Source of the DNA: Veillonellales bacterium
GTDB taxonomy: Bacteria > Bacillota > Negativicutes > JAAYSF01
Direction: 5' to 3'
DNA length: 64,000 nt
Assembly: GCA_039680175.1 (NCBI GenBank)
Contig: JBDKTO010000008.1
Location: 48,483-112,482 of the forward strand
A model generated the notes under the pieces. That model was not told where the DNA came from and searched no databases. It saw nothing but the letters and a program-made list of their open reading frames with translations. Position numbers and translations under genes: made by a program. This document shows, one piece after another, positions 32,960 through 41,435 of this stretch. Numbering within the stretch: position 1 is the stretch's first letter; every line of letters begins with the position of its first letter.

Positions 32960-34411
32960 ATGAGTTATGAGAGCAATATAAATTTAACAATGTTAACTGA
33001 TTTCTACGAATTAACTATGGCAAATGGGTACTGGCAGGAAAACTTAACAAATAAAGTTGCCTACTTTGACATATTTTTTCGGAAAGTTCCGGATGACGGC
33101 GGTTTTGCTATTATGGTTGGCGTGGAACAATTCATTGAATATCTGAAAAAACTGGAATTTACGGATGATGACATTACCTATTTAAGAAAAAAGGAACTGT
33201 TCAGTGAATCTTTTTTGGCGTATCTTAAAAATTTTTCTTTTAGCTGTGATGTATGGGCCATTCCGGAGGGAACGCCCATTTTCCCCCGTGAGCCCATTGT
33301 TACCGTCCGGGGACCCATTATCGAAGCCCAATTTATTGAAACCATGATGCTGTTGACCATCAACCATCAAAGTTTGATCGGCACCAAAGCCAACCGAATC
33401 GTAAGGGCTGCCCAGGGACGGCCGATTATGGAATTCGGCTCACGCCGGGCGCAAGGATATGACGGGGCAATATTCGGGGCCCGGGCCGCTTATGTCGGCG
33501 GCTGTATTGGCACTGCCTGTACGATTACCGACCGGGATTTCGCCATTCCCGCTCTTGGTACGATGGCTCACAGCTGGGTGCAGCTGTTTCCCTCCGAACT
33601 GGAAGCCTTTAGAGCCTATGCCAGGACGTATCCCTATGGATGTACTTTTCTTGTGGATACCTATAATGTGCTGAAATCCGGCGTGCCGAATGCGATCCAA
33701 GTGTTTAAGGAAGAACTTGTGCCGCGGGGAATCAGGCCCCAGGGCATACGCATCGACAGCGGCGATATTACTTACCTCTCCAAACAGGCGCGAAAAATGC
33801 TGGATGACGCCGGTTTTGCCGATTGTAAGATTGTGGCATCTAATTCGCTTGATGAGTATATTATTCGCGATATCCTGCTCCAGGGAGCCAAAGTGGATTC
33901 CTTTGGCGTAGGCGAGCGGTTGATTACATCCCAGTCCGAGTCGGTTTTCGGGGGAGTGTACAAACTGGCTGCCATTGAAGAAAACGGACAAATCGTACCG
34001 AAAATAAAACTCAGTGAAAATGTGGATAAAATTACTAACCCGGGATTTAAGCAGGTGTGGCGGTTGTTTGACAGGACAAGCGGCAAGGCGATTGCCGATG
34101 TTATTACCCTGGCGGATGAAGTCATCAATGAGAATAAGCCCTATGAATTATTTGATGCGGAACATACCTGGAAGAAGAAACGGGTAACCAATTTCTATGC
34201 GAAGAAACTCCAGGTACAGATTTTCGCCAAAGGTAAATGCGTGTACCAAAGCCCGGATTTGAAAGCGATCCAAACCTATTGCCGGGAGCAGATCGATACT
34301 TTATGGGAGGAAGTGCTGCGGTTTGAAAATCCCCATTCCTACTATGTGGACTTATCATGGAAGCTGTGGCATTTAAAACAGGACCTAATCGACGCTTACA
34401 CCATGGAATAG
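32960..34411 (+). CDS. pncB: Nicotinate phosphoribosyltransferase
   Basis: A 483-residue NAPRTase, which joins nicotinate to PRPP in the Preiss-Handler NAD salvage pathway. Recognisable segments are MLTDFYELTMANGYW at the N-terminus, the conserved MEFGSRRAQGYDGA active-site region and GIRIDSGDITYLSKQAR, which holds the phosphate site. AAGGAGG precedes ATG 32960. It is a single gene facing hydG across a shared terminator. A short T-tailed hairpin in its leader hints at attenuation. Confidence 0.94.
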   Translation: MSYESNINLTMLTDFYELTMANGYWQENLTNKVAYFDIFFRKVPDDGGFAIMVGVEQFIEYLKKLEFTDDDITYLRKKELFSESFLAYLKNFSFSCDVWAIPEGTPIFPREPIVTVRGPIIEAQFIETMMLLTINHQSLIGTKANRIVRAAQGRPIMEFGSRRAQGYDGAIFGARAAYVGGCIGTACTITDRDFAIPALGTMAHSWVQLFPSELEAFRAYARTYPYGCTFLVDTYNVLKSGVPNAIQVFKEELVPRGIRPQGIRIDSGDITYLSKQARKMLDDAGFADCKIVASNSLDEYIIRDILLQGAKVDSFGVGERLITSQSESVFGGVYKLAAIEENGQIVPKIKLSENVDKITNPGFKQVWRLFDRTSGKAIADVITLADEVINENKPYELFDAEHTWKKKRVTNFYAKKLQVQIFAKGKCVYQSPDLKAIQTYCREQIDTLWEEVLRFENPHSYYVDLSWKLWHLKQDLIDAYTME

Positions 34412-34412
34412 A

Positions 34413-34472
34413 AAAAAGCTTCCCTGCCATTGGAATCTTTTTGTTTTGATTCTGCCGGCAGGGAAGCTTTTT
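34413..34472. terminator. Bidirectional terminator between pncB and hydG
   Basis: AAAAAGCTTCCCTGCC (34413-34428) and GGCAGGGAAGCTTTTT (34457-34472) form a 16-bp stem with A and T tracts on opposite sides, so it works on both strands. It touches the hydG stop codon. Confidence 0.9.
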
Positions 34473-35901
34473 AGAAGTACAAATCTCTCGTTCCCGTTTC
34501 GATTTTTTTCAGCTCATCAATGGTCATTTGCTTCACCTTGGGGTTGGGGATCATATCCAGATGCTTCTGAATCGTTTGTTCGCCGATTCGCCGGGTTTCC
34601 GGACTGGCATAGTCCATTAAATATTCTTTAAACGTTAATATGGCATTCGGCTGGCAGGTGTTTTGAATTTCGCCGCTCTTGGCCAAAGGCATAAACCTGT
34701 CGCCGGTTCTTCCTTTACGATAACAGGCGGTGCAGTAACTGGGAATATAGCCGGCTTCGCAAATGTGGCGCAGAATTTCATCCGGCGTCCGGTGATCAGC
34801 GACCTGAAATTGAGAGGAATCTTCGACGGCGGTATGGCCGCCCTTTTTCAGTTTATCAAGCTGGGCCTTGTAGCCTCCTACGCCGACGCACGATCCGGCG
34901 CTCAGCTGGGATATACCCAGATCAATAATTTCATCACGGAAATCGGGACTTTCTCTCGTCGATATGATCATCCCGGTATAAGGCACTGCCAGCCGCAATA
35001 CGGCGACAATCTTTTTAAATTGCGGGTCGGTAACCAAATAGGGGAATGTATCTAGGTTGACGCCTTCAGCGGCTCGCATGCGGGGAAAAGAAAGAGTATG
35101 AGGGCCGATACCAAATCTTTTTTCTAAATGGTTGATCGCCAGCATAAGACCTACTACTTCAAAACGATAGTCATACAGACCGAACAGCACGCCCATCCCC
35201 ACATCGTCGATGCCGCCTTCCATGGCCCTTTCTATCGCTGTGGTATGCCAGTCATAATCCCGTTTTGGTCCGGAGGGATGCATTTTGGCATAAGTTTCCC
35301 GGTGGAAAGTTTCCTGAAAGAGAATATAGGTGCCGATGCCGGCCTTTTTCAGCAACCTGTATTCTTCTACCGTGGTGGCCGCAATCTGGACATTGATCCG
35401 GCGAATGGCGCCGTTGCCTTTTGTCGTATCATAAATGGTTTTCATTGCTTCAATTACATATTCGATGGGAGTGCGGACCGGGTCTTCCCCCATATCCAGC
35501 ATCAGCCGCTTATGGCCCAATTCTTCCAGCGCCTTGACTTCTTCCCGGATCTCCTCCATGGTCAGCCGCTTGCGGTGAATTTCGTTTCGGCAGCCATAAC
35601 CGCAGTAAAAACAGTTATTAATACAGTAATTGCTCAAATAAAGCGGCGCAAACAGCACCAGCCGCTTACCGTATATTTTCTGCTTGATCTCCAGCGCAGC
35701 GGCAAACATCTTTTCCAGCAATGCTTCATCTTCCAACTGAATTAAAGCGGCCACTTCCCGGGCAGTCAATCCTTTTGCCCCTCTGGCTTTTTCGATAATT
35801 CCCTCCAGTTGACTCTTGGGAAGCGAGGCTGTTTCTGACAATAACGAGTGGATAAAAGGTTCATCGATAAAGTCGCCTGCATACTTCTTGTCCATTTCCA
35901 T
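34471..35901 (-). CDS. hydG: [FeFe]-hydrogenase maturase HydG (radical SAM tyrosine lyase)
   Basis: A 476-residue radical SAM enzyme. The SAM-binding cluster motif C-x3-C-x2-C is in NYCINNCFYCGYGC. The C-terminal C-x2-C-x22-C motif (CTACYRKG...NTC) binds the auxiliary cluster and distinguishes HydG from ThiH. HydG cleaves tyrosine to p-cresol and releases CO and cyanide to build the organometallic precursor of the H-cluster. GAAAGGAG precedes the ATG. Its usual partners HydE and HydF and a hydrogenase are absent from the window, so it is an orphan here. Its own promoter and a long leader with a terminator hairpin suggest regulation by attenuation. Confidence 0.93.
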   Translation of the reverse strand: MEMDKKYAGDFIDEPFIHSLLSETASLPKSQLEGIIEKARGAKGLTAREVAALIQLEDEALLEKMFAAALEIKQKIYGKRLVLFAPLYLSNYCINNCFYCGYGCRNEIHRKRLTMEEIREEVKALEELGHKRLMLDMGEDPVRTPIEYVIEAMKTIYDTTKGNGAIRRINVQIAATTVEEYRLLKKAGIGTYILFQETFHRETYAKMHPSGPKRDYDWHTTAIERAMEGGIDDVGMGVLFGLYDYRFEVVGLMLAINHLEKRFGIGPHTLSFPRMRAAEGVNLDTFPYLVTDPQFKKIVAVLRLAVPYTGMIISTRESPDFRDEIIDLGISQLSAGSCVGVGGYKAQLDKLKKGGHTAVEDSSQFQVADHRTPDEILRHICEAGYIPSYCTACYRKGRTGDRFMPLAKSGEIQNTCQPNAILTFKEYLMDYASPETRRIGEQTIQKHLDMIPNPKVKQMTIDELKKIETGTRDLYF

Positions 35902-36110
35902 ACTCCTTTCGTGGTTAGTACTGCCCGCAAAAGAGAAAAGTTAATCCCCGGTAAAAATTTTTACGCCGATCAACAGAAAAACCTTCCCTAGGGAAGGTTT
36001 TTGACAAAGCTAAATTCTTCACCCCTAGGAGCAGAGAATATCCTCTTTACCGCAGGTAGTTCTAAACCTTCCTCCCGGTAAGGCGTACCCTGCCGGTCAG
36101 AATTTGTATT
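35902..36110 (-). promoter_or_regulatory. Structured hydG leader, candidate riboswitch or attenuator
   Basis: About 200 nt of untranslated leader. Near its end is a 26-bp perfect palindrome (35977-36002, core AAACCTTCCCTAGGGAAGGTTT) that forms a terminator hairpin with a T5 tail on the hydG strand. Upstream in the RNA, GGAAGGTTT (36072-36064) can pair for 9 bp with the terminator's 5' arm, an obvious antiterminator. Further possible helices are CAGGGTA/TACCTG (36092-36086 with 36058-36053) and CTTACCG/CGGTAAAG (36082-36076 with 36052-36045). I recognise none of the common riboswitch signatures or a T-box. Confidence 0.65.
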
Positions 36111-36116
36111 TAATTA

Positions 36117-36145
36117 ATTATAGCTCCAAATATTTCCAATGTCAA
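36117..36145 (-). promoter_or_regulatory. hydG promoter, perfect consensus
   Basis: On the minus strand TTGACA (36145-36140), 17 bp, TATAAT (36122-36117). Transcription should begin near 36110, which defines the long leader. Confidence 0.88.
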
Positions 36146-36210
36146 GTGCTGTATCCCCTAAACGACATGGGAAGACGAGTATAAACAGTAGATAAACAGC
36201 AGCTTGCTAT

Positions 36211-36239
36211 TTGACATTATCCTGTATTTATTATATAAT
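36211..36239 (+). promoter_or_regulatory. tRNA promoter, perfect consensus
   Basis: TTGACA (36211-36216), 17 bp, TATAAT (36234-36239), ten bases ahead of the initiator tRNA. It diverges from the hydG promoter. Confidence 0.9.
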
Positions 36240-36249
36240 AAAAAAACAG

Positions 36250-36325
36250 CGCGGGGTGGAGCAGCTGGCAGCTCGTCGGGCTCATAACCCGAAGGTCACA
36301 GGTTCAAATCCTGTCCCCGCAACCA
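36250..36325 (+). tRNA. Initiator tRNA-fMet (CAU)
   Basis: The cloverleaf can be drawn with acceptor stem GCGGGG/CCCCGC, anticodon stem TCGGG/CCCGA enclosing CTCATAA (anticodon CAT), and a GGTTCAAATC T-loop. It ends in an encoded CCA. Position 1 is C facing A72, an unpaired start, and the anticodon stem has three consecutive G-C pairs. Both are marks of initiator rather than elongator tRNA-Met. Confidence 0.93.
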
Positions 36326-36384
36326 AAATAATTCATTCTTTAATGCAACGGATGCAGGAAGATGTTTATAAAGAAGTAAATTCC

Positions 36385-36419
36385 GCCTGGCAGTGTAATA
36401 ATGCTGCCGGGCTTTTTTT
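36385..36419 (+). terminator. tRNA terminator
   Basis: GCCTGGCAG pairs with CTGCCGGGC (one T-G), loop of 10, followed by T7. It lies 60 bp after the tRNA. The stretch from here to 36631 shows no gene. Confidence 0.85.
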
Positions 36420-36631
36420 ATTTTTGTCAAGGGGAAGGGAGTGATGATATCGATTTTTTATGCTTTTAAAACAATACCGCGATTAAAATAAATTAGGCAG
36501 CAAGAAAATTTGCTAAAAACAGAAAAATTTGTAAATGGTGGAAGGTATCTTTCGCTGATTGTCAAAAAGAATAATTATATAAGTTATTAAGTTTACCAGC
36601 GTCAAAACAAGAACGAATAGGGGTGTCATAC

Positions 36632-37717
36632 ATGGAAGATATTTTATTCGTTGCTCCATCCTCTTATGTGGCTAATTCCGCAGCAAAGGTAATATCTGAA
36701 ATGAGGTTGCAAATACCGGTTGAAGTTAAAAATATGCAGGAAGCGATAGCTGTGGCCGAGAGATACCCAGATGTCAAGATTATAATCAGTCGGGGTGGCA
36801 CGGCTGAAATCATAAAAGCACAGACAGATAAAACAGTAATCGGCCTTAAAGCCTCAATCAGTGATTTGCTAGACCCGATTCATAAGGTTGCAAGCAAAGA
36901 AATCGATAAAATTGGTATAGTGGCAAATTATCATCTTATTGATGATAGTGTACAGGACCTCAAGCTAGTAAACTGTGATCTCTACTTTCGGCCATGGCGT
37001 AACGAGAACGATTTAGAACAAGTTTTTCAGGAATTTTCTCGCCTTGGAGTGAAAGGGATTGTGGGCGATACGGTGGGAGCAAAATTTGCTGAAAAGCTAG
37101 GTCTTCCCACCGAAATGCTTGATTCGGGGGAAATTTCAGTTAAAAAAGCGATAAAAGAAGCTGTCAGAATTTCTGAGGCACAGCAGTCGGATCGTTTGCG
37201 TGCTCAGGAACGGGCGCAGCAAATTGCACATTACTCTACCGACATCTATTCGGCGATTGAACAAGCTGCAGCTGCAGTAGAAGAGTTAACAGCTTCTTCA
37301 CAGGAGTTAGCCACTACAAGTTTAAAAACGGCTGATGTGTCAAATCAAGCTACGAAAGAGGTCCGTAATACGGTTGAAATCGTAGAGATGATCAGCCGGG
37401 TAGCTCAACAGTCTAATTTGCTGGGATTAAATGCAGCAATTGAGGCAGCCAGAGCGGGAGAACTGGGTCGGGGCTTTTCAGTTGTAGCCGAGGAAGTCCG
37501 CAAATTAGCGAATGAGAGCAATGAATCAGCAAAAAAAATTAAGGATATCTTGGATAATCTGGAAAGCTGCGTAACTAAGGTAGTAAGCGATATTGCTCAG
37601 AGTAATGTGATTACCCAGGAGCAGGCAAAAGCTACTCAATCAATTGCTCAAATGCTTGAGGGCCTTAGAGATGTTGGCCAAAAGCTAATGGATATGGCAG
37701 AAATTCAAACAAAATAG
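36632..37717 (+). CDS. Soluble chemoreceptor-type protein with PrpR_N sensory domain
   Basis: A 361-residue cytoplasmic protein. Residues about 1-185 resemble the PrpR N-terminal effector domain of propionate-type activators ([52 protein letters not shown]). A linker leads to a short MCP signalling domain whose hairpin tip is [20 protein letters not shown] followed by [12 protein letters not shown]. No membrane helix is present. It probably senses an intracellular metabolite and signals to CheA/CheW. The ATG at 36632 fits AGGGGTG better than the GTG at 36623. An unusual fusion: PrpR_N is normally joined to a sigma-54 activator. Confidence 0.8.
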   Translation: MEDILFVAPSSYVANSAAKVISEMRLQIPVEVKNMQEAIAVAERYPDVKIIISRGGTAEIIKAQTDKTVIGLKASISDLLDPIHKVASKEIDKIGIVANYHLIDDSVQDLKLVNCDLYFRPWRNENDLEQVFQEFSRLGVKGIVGDTVGAKFAEKLGLPTEMLDSGEISVKKAIKEAVRISEAQQSDRLRAQERAQQIAHYSTDIYSAIEQAAAAVEELTASSQELATTSLKTADVSNQATKEVRNTVEIVEMISRVAQQSNLLGLNAAIEAARAGELGRGFSVVAEEVRKLANESNESAKKIKDILDNLESCVTKVVSDIAQSNVITQEQAKATQSIAQMLEGLRDVGQKLMDMAEIQTK

Positions 37718-37813
37718 GCTAGAAGCTAGCCGCAAACATACGAATTTTCCTGCAAAATGATCAAACCGGCAAATTAGAAATTTAGAAGAAAACGTTAGAC
37801 AACAAAATAAATA

Positions 37814-37842
37814 AGGCCTTCCGGCAATGTGCCGGAAGGCTT
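37814..37842. terminator. Terminator between convergent genes
   Basis: GCCTTCCGGC, loop AATGT, GCCGGAAGGC. The minus-strand side continues into CTTATTTATTTTG, so it serves best for the leftward gene at 37877. Confidence 0.75.
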
Positions 37843-37876
37843 GAATTCGGGTAGGTATAACGGTTCGAACCTTATT

Positions 37877-38776
37877 TTACAGCTTTGCTAACTTGTCAAC
37901 AATCAAATGAAGAGTATTATTGGAGGCCATAATCGCTTCCAAAGAACCATAAATCGTTTCCCCAGCAAGTTGTTCAACATCTAAGCGATTATTGCAGGTA
38001 TCAAAGATCGTGATATCGGAAGAAATATTATTCAGTACCGATTTTGTTACGGCATTTTGAATTGTATCCATCGCGTTATTGCTTGAAACAGCCAATTCTT
38101 TGACTTCCAGTCTGATTGTTTCTAATTCGGCTTCAGAAGCCACGGATTTACTTTGTAAATCCGTGGCTATTTTTTTTACGGTAGTGTCGATATGGTGATA
38201 AAATTTTGCAGCGATGCATTGAATGAGTACACAGGCAGAATGAATAGAGGCGGCTCGTGTTGCCGGAATGATCGTGACGTCTTTGCGCAGGTAAGCTCGG
38301 TAATTTGGCGATAAAAGACCGCCTTCACCGACAAACCGGTCAACACCGATAATATATTTTGCTTGTTTCAATCGTGCCTGAATTTCCTTCTGCGGCATGT
38401 CACGGTAGGCGATCGGTACAAATTCAACGCCGGTAATACCAATATTTTTACAATAATTACCTAGAATGAGCGCGTATTCCAAATGATTATTAAATATATA
38501 AATCGTTTCGTTTTGGGGGATGCGAGCTACTGAAATAAAAAATTTTGAATTTGGCATCAGGTCCAGCAAAACAATTTTTTTTCTTGGTACTGCCGCAGCT
38601 AACGACTGTAGCTGTGTTTGAGCACAAACATAGATGTCGGCCACGGAATCATCCTTAATTTCATAGGTCAAATATGTTTGAACGTCTATATTTTCGCTGA
38701 CAATTGATTTTATAATATGCATGATTTCACCAGCAATTAGCGGACCACTGGCGACAACGGCAATTTTTAAATTCAT
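37877..38776 (-). CDS. Unknown regulator-like protein (299 aa)
   Basis: A soluble 299-residue protein with a Rossmann-like N-terminal part (MNLKIAVVASGPLIAGEIMH) and alternating strands and helices to about residue 180, somewhat like a PrpR-type sensory domain. The C-terminal third is helical and probably coiled (SEAELETIRLEVKELAVSSN, then a Ser/Thr/Asn-rich heptad region). I do not recognise a family with confidence. The start at 38776 follows AAAGGAG; the frame is open 60 bases further but overlaps the LysR gene. It is the second gene of an operon with that LysR regulator, 53 bp apart. Confidence 0.6.
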   Translation of the reverse strand: MNLKIAVVASGPLIAGEIMHIIKSIVSENIDVQTYLTYEIKDDSVADIYVCAQTQLQSLAAAVPRKKIVLLDLMPNSKFFISVARIPQNETIYIFNNHLEYALILGNYCKNIGITGVEFVPIAYRDMPQKEIQARLKQAKYIIGVDRFVGEGGLLSPNYRAYLRKDVTIIPATRAASIHSACVLIQCIAAKFYHHIDTTVKKIATDLQSKSVASEAELETIRLEVKELAVSSNNAMDTIQNAVTKSVLNNISSDITIFDTCNNRLDVEQLAGETIYGSLEAIMASNNTLHLIVDKLAKL

Positions 38777-38829
38777 GGCATGATCTCCTTTAAAAGAATA
38801 TGGGAATTTTAAAAAATAGCTAACACGGT

Positions 38830-39699
38830 TTAGCAAAATGGGACCTCGCTAGCTAATTTAAGAAAGGCCCGCGCCGCATGAGAGATATATTTATTTTTTT
38901 TGATAGCGATGGCGATATCGATCATTAATGGAGTAGTCAAAGGAATATTGATGAGAGAATTGTCACATAAATCCAGCGGTAAAATTGTCAAACCGGCATT
39001 ACTGGCAGTAAGTCCTTTTATTGTTTGTATGTGATTAGATTCAAAGGCTATTTGCGGTAGCGTGTTTAGTCTTTCGAATTCCTTTATAATGAGTTTTCGC
39101 AGCAGGCAGCTCTGGGTGAGTAGGATTAACGGTTCATTTACCAGTTCGGACAGCGCAATAGAATTTTTCCGGCGGAAACAGTGATCTTTTGAACAGCAGA
39201 CGGCCAATTCCTGTGAGCCGATGGTTGTATAATCGAGCAGGTTGTTATCTTCACCCAGAATGACAATAGCGAGATCGACTTTATCCTCAATTAATAATTC
39301 TTGTATATCAGTAACATTTTTTTCAATAAAAGAGAGCTGAATATTCGGATATTTATTTTTGAACTTTTTTAAAAGCTGTGGGATTGGCTGCATTCCGGCA
39401 ACCGGAGTGATTCCCAAAGTTAGTACGCCATTGTTGAGATTTTTCAATTCGTTAATTTCAAAAATTGTTTTTGAAACGCCGCTCATAATATTTTCGACAT
39501 GTCGAAAAAAGACTTGACCTTCTGTCGTTAGAAATGCCTGCTTTTGATTACGGTCAAATAGCTGGACGCCGAGTTCTTCTTCCAAGCTATGAATAGCATT
39601 CGTTACGGCAGGCTGAGAGACATAAAGGCGTTCCGCGGCTCTGGTAAAACTGGTTAGCTTACTGACCATAAGAAAATATTCAAGTTGTCGTAACTCCAT
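38830..39699 (-). CDS. LysR-family transcriptional regulator
   Basis: A 289-residue LTTR starting MELRQLEYFLMVSKLTSFTR, with helix-turn-helix AAERLYVSQPAVTNAIHSLE and a substrate-binding domain (LGITPVAGMQPIPQLLKKFK onward). It is divergent from the lyase-transporter operon at 40064 across 364 bp holding two TTATCAGAT direct repeats, and is the most likely activator of that operon. Confidence 0.9.
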   Translation of the reverse strand: MELRQLEYFLMVSKLTSFTRAAERLYVSQPAVTNAIHSLEEELGVQLFDRNQKQAFLTTEGQVFFRHVENIMSGVSKTIFEINELKNLNNGVLTLGITPVAGMQPIPQLLKKFKNKYPNIQLSFIEKNVTDIQELLIEDKVDLAIVILGEDNNLLDYTTIGSQELAVCCSKDHCFRRKNSIALSELVNEPLILLTQSCLLRKLIIKEFERLNTLPQIAFESNHIQTIKGLTASNAGLTILPLDLCDNSLINIPLTTPLMIDIAIAIKKNKYISHAARAFLKLASEVPFC

Positions 39700-39869
39700 A
39701 AGCGTTGCTCCCGTATGTTTATACTATAATGCTATTCTAGCATGAAAATATCGGCTTAATGCGAATTTTACTCTGAAAGATAATAAGAAGTTTTTATTAT
39801 AAGATAAGCAAAACTTATTTATGAGCTAACTCTGCCTTTAAAAGCCAATTATTCAATGATAAAGCGGAA

Positions 39870-39903
39870 TTATCAGATTGAAAGAGTACTTATCAGATGA
39901 AAG
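39870..39903. promoter_or_regulatory. Direct repeats in divergent regulatory region
   Basis: TTATCAGATTGAAAG (39870-39884) and TTATCAGATGAAAG (39890-39903) start 20 bp apart, about two helical turns, so they lie on the same DNA face. A LysR tetramer site is a plausible reading. The 364-bp gap has no gene. Confidence 0.45.
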
Positions 39904-40000
39904 TAAGTTTTTTATAAAGATTTTTTATGCAAAGATAAGCGACTGATATTTTAGTATTATTTTTCGGAATGATATTATTTAACCAAAGTTAGTCCTGATT

Positions 40001-40018
40001 TTTTTGTGCGCACAAAAA
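40001..40018. promoter_or_regulatory. 18-bp perfect palindrome upstream of the lyase gene
   Basis: TTTTTGTGCGCACAAAAA is perfectly self-complementary and lies 46 bp before the lyase start. It may be an operator for a dimeric regulator or a leader hairpin. It does not look like the LysR repeats nearby. Confidence 0.4.
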
Positions 40019-40063
40019 CTAATAAGCCGAGTATTTAAAATATTACATAAAGGAGAGAGTTCA

Positions 40064-41410
40064 ATGCCATCTACAACAATTGACAGCCAGGTTTTTGGCT
40101 GCTTATTCAGTACCGACAAAATGAGAGATATATTCAGCGATAAGAATATTGTCCAAAAATGGCTGGATACGGAAGCAGCATTAGCTAAAGCACAGGGAGA
40201 ACTGGGCGTTATTCCCAAGGGAAAAGCAGATGAAATCAATGCGAAAGCAAAGGCGGAATTGCTCAATATTCCGCAGATTGGTGAGTTCTATAAAAGTTCA
40301 ATTACAATAGTACCGTTACTGAAAGCGTTCAAAGCAGTGCTGGCAGACGACGCCGGTGAATACGTTCACTGGGGTGCCACTAGCCAGGATATTGTAGATA
40401 CAGGGCTTGTTCTTCAAATGAAGGAAGCTTATGCGGTTATTTTAGAACAAATGAAAGCATGCCAGAAATCAACGCTGAATTTAGTCAGGAAATATCGGGA
40501 TACAATTATGTGCGGCCGTACCCATGTCATTCATGCTTTGCCGATCACTCTTGGGTATAAAGTGGCTGTCTGGGCTGATGAACTTGGCAGAGATATCCAG
40601 CGATTGGAAGAAATAAAAGACCGGGTATTCGTCGGAGAAATGGCCGGTGCTGTGGGAACGCTGGCATCTCAGCCAGAAAAGGGACTCGAAGTTCAGACGA
40701 GAATGATGGAAATTCTAGATCTAAACGTTCCGACAATTGCCTGGCATGTGGCCCGGGACAGTCAGGCGGAATTTACCAGCCTGCTTGCAATCTGCGCCGG
40801 TACAATCGGCAGAATTGCCAGCGAGATTCTTTCTTTGCAGCGAACGGAAATTCTTGAACTGGAAGAGCCGTTTTTTATGGGAAAGGTCGGCTCCAGTACG
40901 ATGCCGCATAAACGTAACCCGCAGGTCGTTGAAAATATCATCGCACTTTGTCGCAGCGTCAGAAGCATCGCGCCGGCGATTGTCGAAAGCATGGTAAGTG
41001 AAAATGAGCGGGACTGGGGTTGCTTTATAACAGAATGGGAAGCCATTCCACGTGCCTGTCACCTCATCAGTGCAGCACTTGAAAAATCTATGGATGTTCT
41101 GGAAAATTTAATTGTTTATCCGAAACACATGGAAGCGAACTTAAATAAGTTAAGAGGGCTGATGATGTCGGAATGTATAATGATGCATTTGGCTCCTAAA
41201 TTAGGCCGTATGACAGCTCATAATATCGTGTATCGGACCTGCATGAAAGCCTATGAAGCAGAACAGCAAATGGAGGTCGCATTAAAGGCAGAGCCGAAGG
41301 TTCGCGAGGCGTTTACCGATGAAGAAATTACGTCAATGCTAAATCCTCGCAATTATATCGGGTATGCTCCACAATTTGCAGACCGTGTTCTCGCAAAATA
41401 TAACGCATAA
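40064..41410 (+). CDS. Adenylosuccinate lyase / fumarase-superfamily lyase
   Basis: A 448-residue class II fumarase/aspartase-superfamily enzyme. The signature loop is GSSTMPHKRNPQ; GATSQDIVDTG and CGRTHVIHALP are the other conserved regions. It is annotated most simply as PurB-like (adenylosuccinate lyase), but SSTMPHKRNP also occurs in 3-carboxy-cis,cis-muconate cycloisomerases. No purine genes are nearby; instead it forms an operon with a DASS transporter 25 bp downstream under a divergent LysR gene. That suggests a catabolic lyase, perhaps releasing fumarate from an imported succinyl compound. Start ATG 40064 follows AAAGGAGAG. Confidence 0.82.
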   Translation: MPSTTIDSQVFGCLFSTDKMRDIFSDKNIVQKWLDTEAALAKAQGELGVIPKGKADEINAKAKAELLNIPQIGEFYKSSITIVPLLKAFKAVLADDAGEYVHWGATSQDIVDTGLVLQMKEAYAVILEQMKACQKSTLNLVRKYRDTIMCGRTHVIHALPITLGYKVAVWADELGRDIQRLEEIKDRVFVGEMAGAVGTLASQPEKGLEVQTRMMEILDLNVPTIAWHVARDSQAEFTSLLAICAGTIGRIASEILSLQRTEILELEEPFFMGKVGSSTMPHKRNPQVVENIIALCRSVRSIAPAIVESMVSENERDWGCFITEWEAIPRACHLISAALEKSMDVLENLIVYPKHMEANLNKLRGLMMSECIMMHLAPKLGRMTAHNIVYRTCMKAYEAEQQMEVALKAEPKVREAFTDEEITSMLNPRNYIGYAPQFADRVLAKYNA

Positions 41411-41435
41411 AGCATATTAAGGATGTGTTAATGCC

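Noticed and set aside
34471..35901. ThiH (2-iminoacetate synthase) instead of HydG
   Set aside because: The C-x2-C-x22-C motif at the C-terminus and the length of 476 residues fit HydG; no thiamine genes are nearby.
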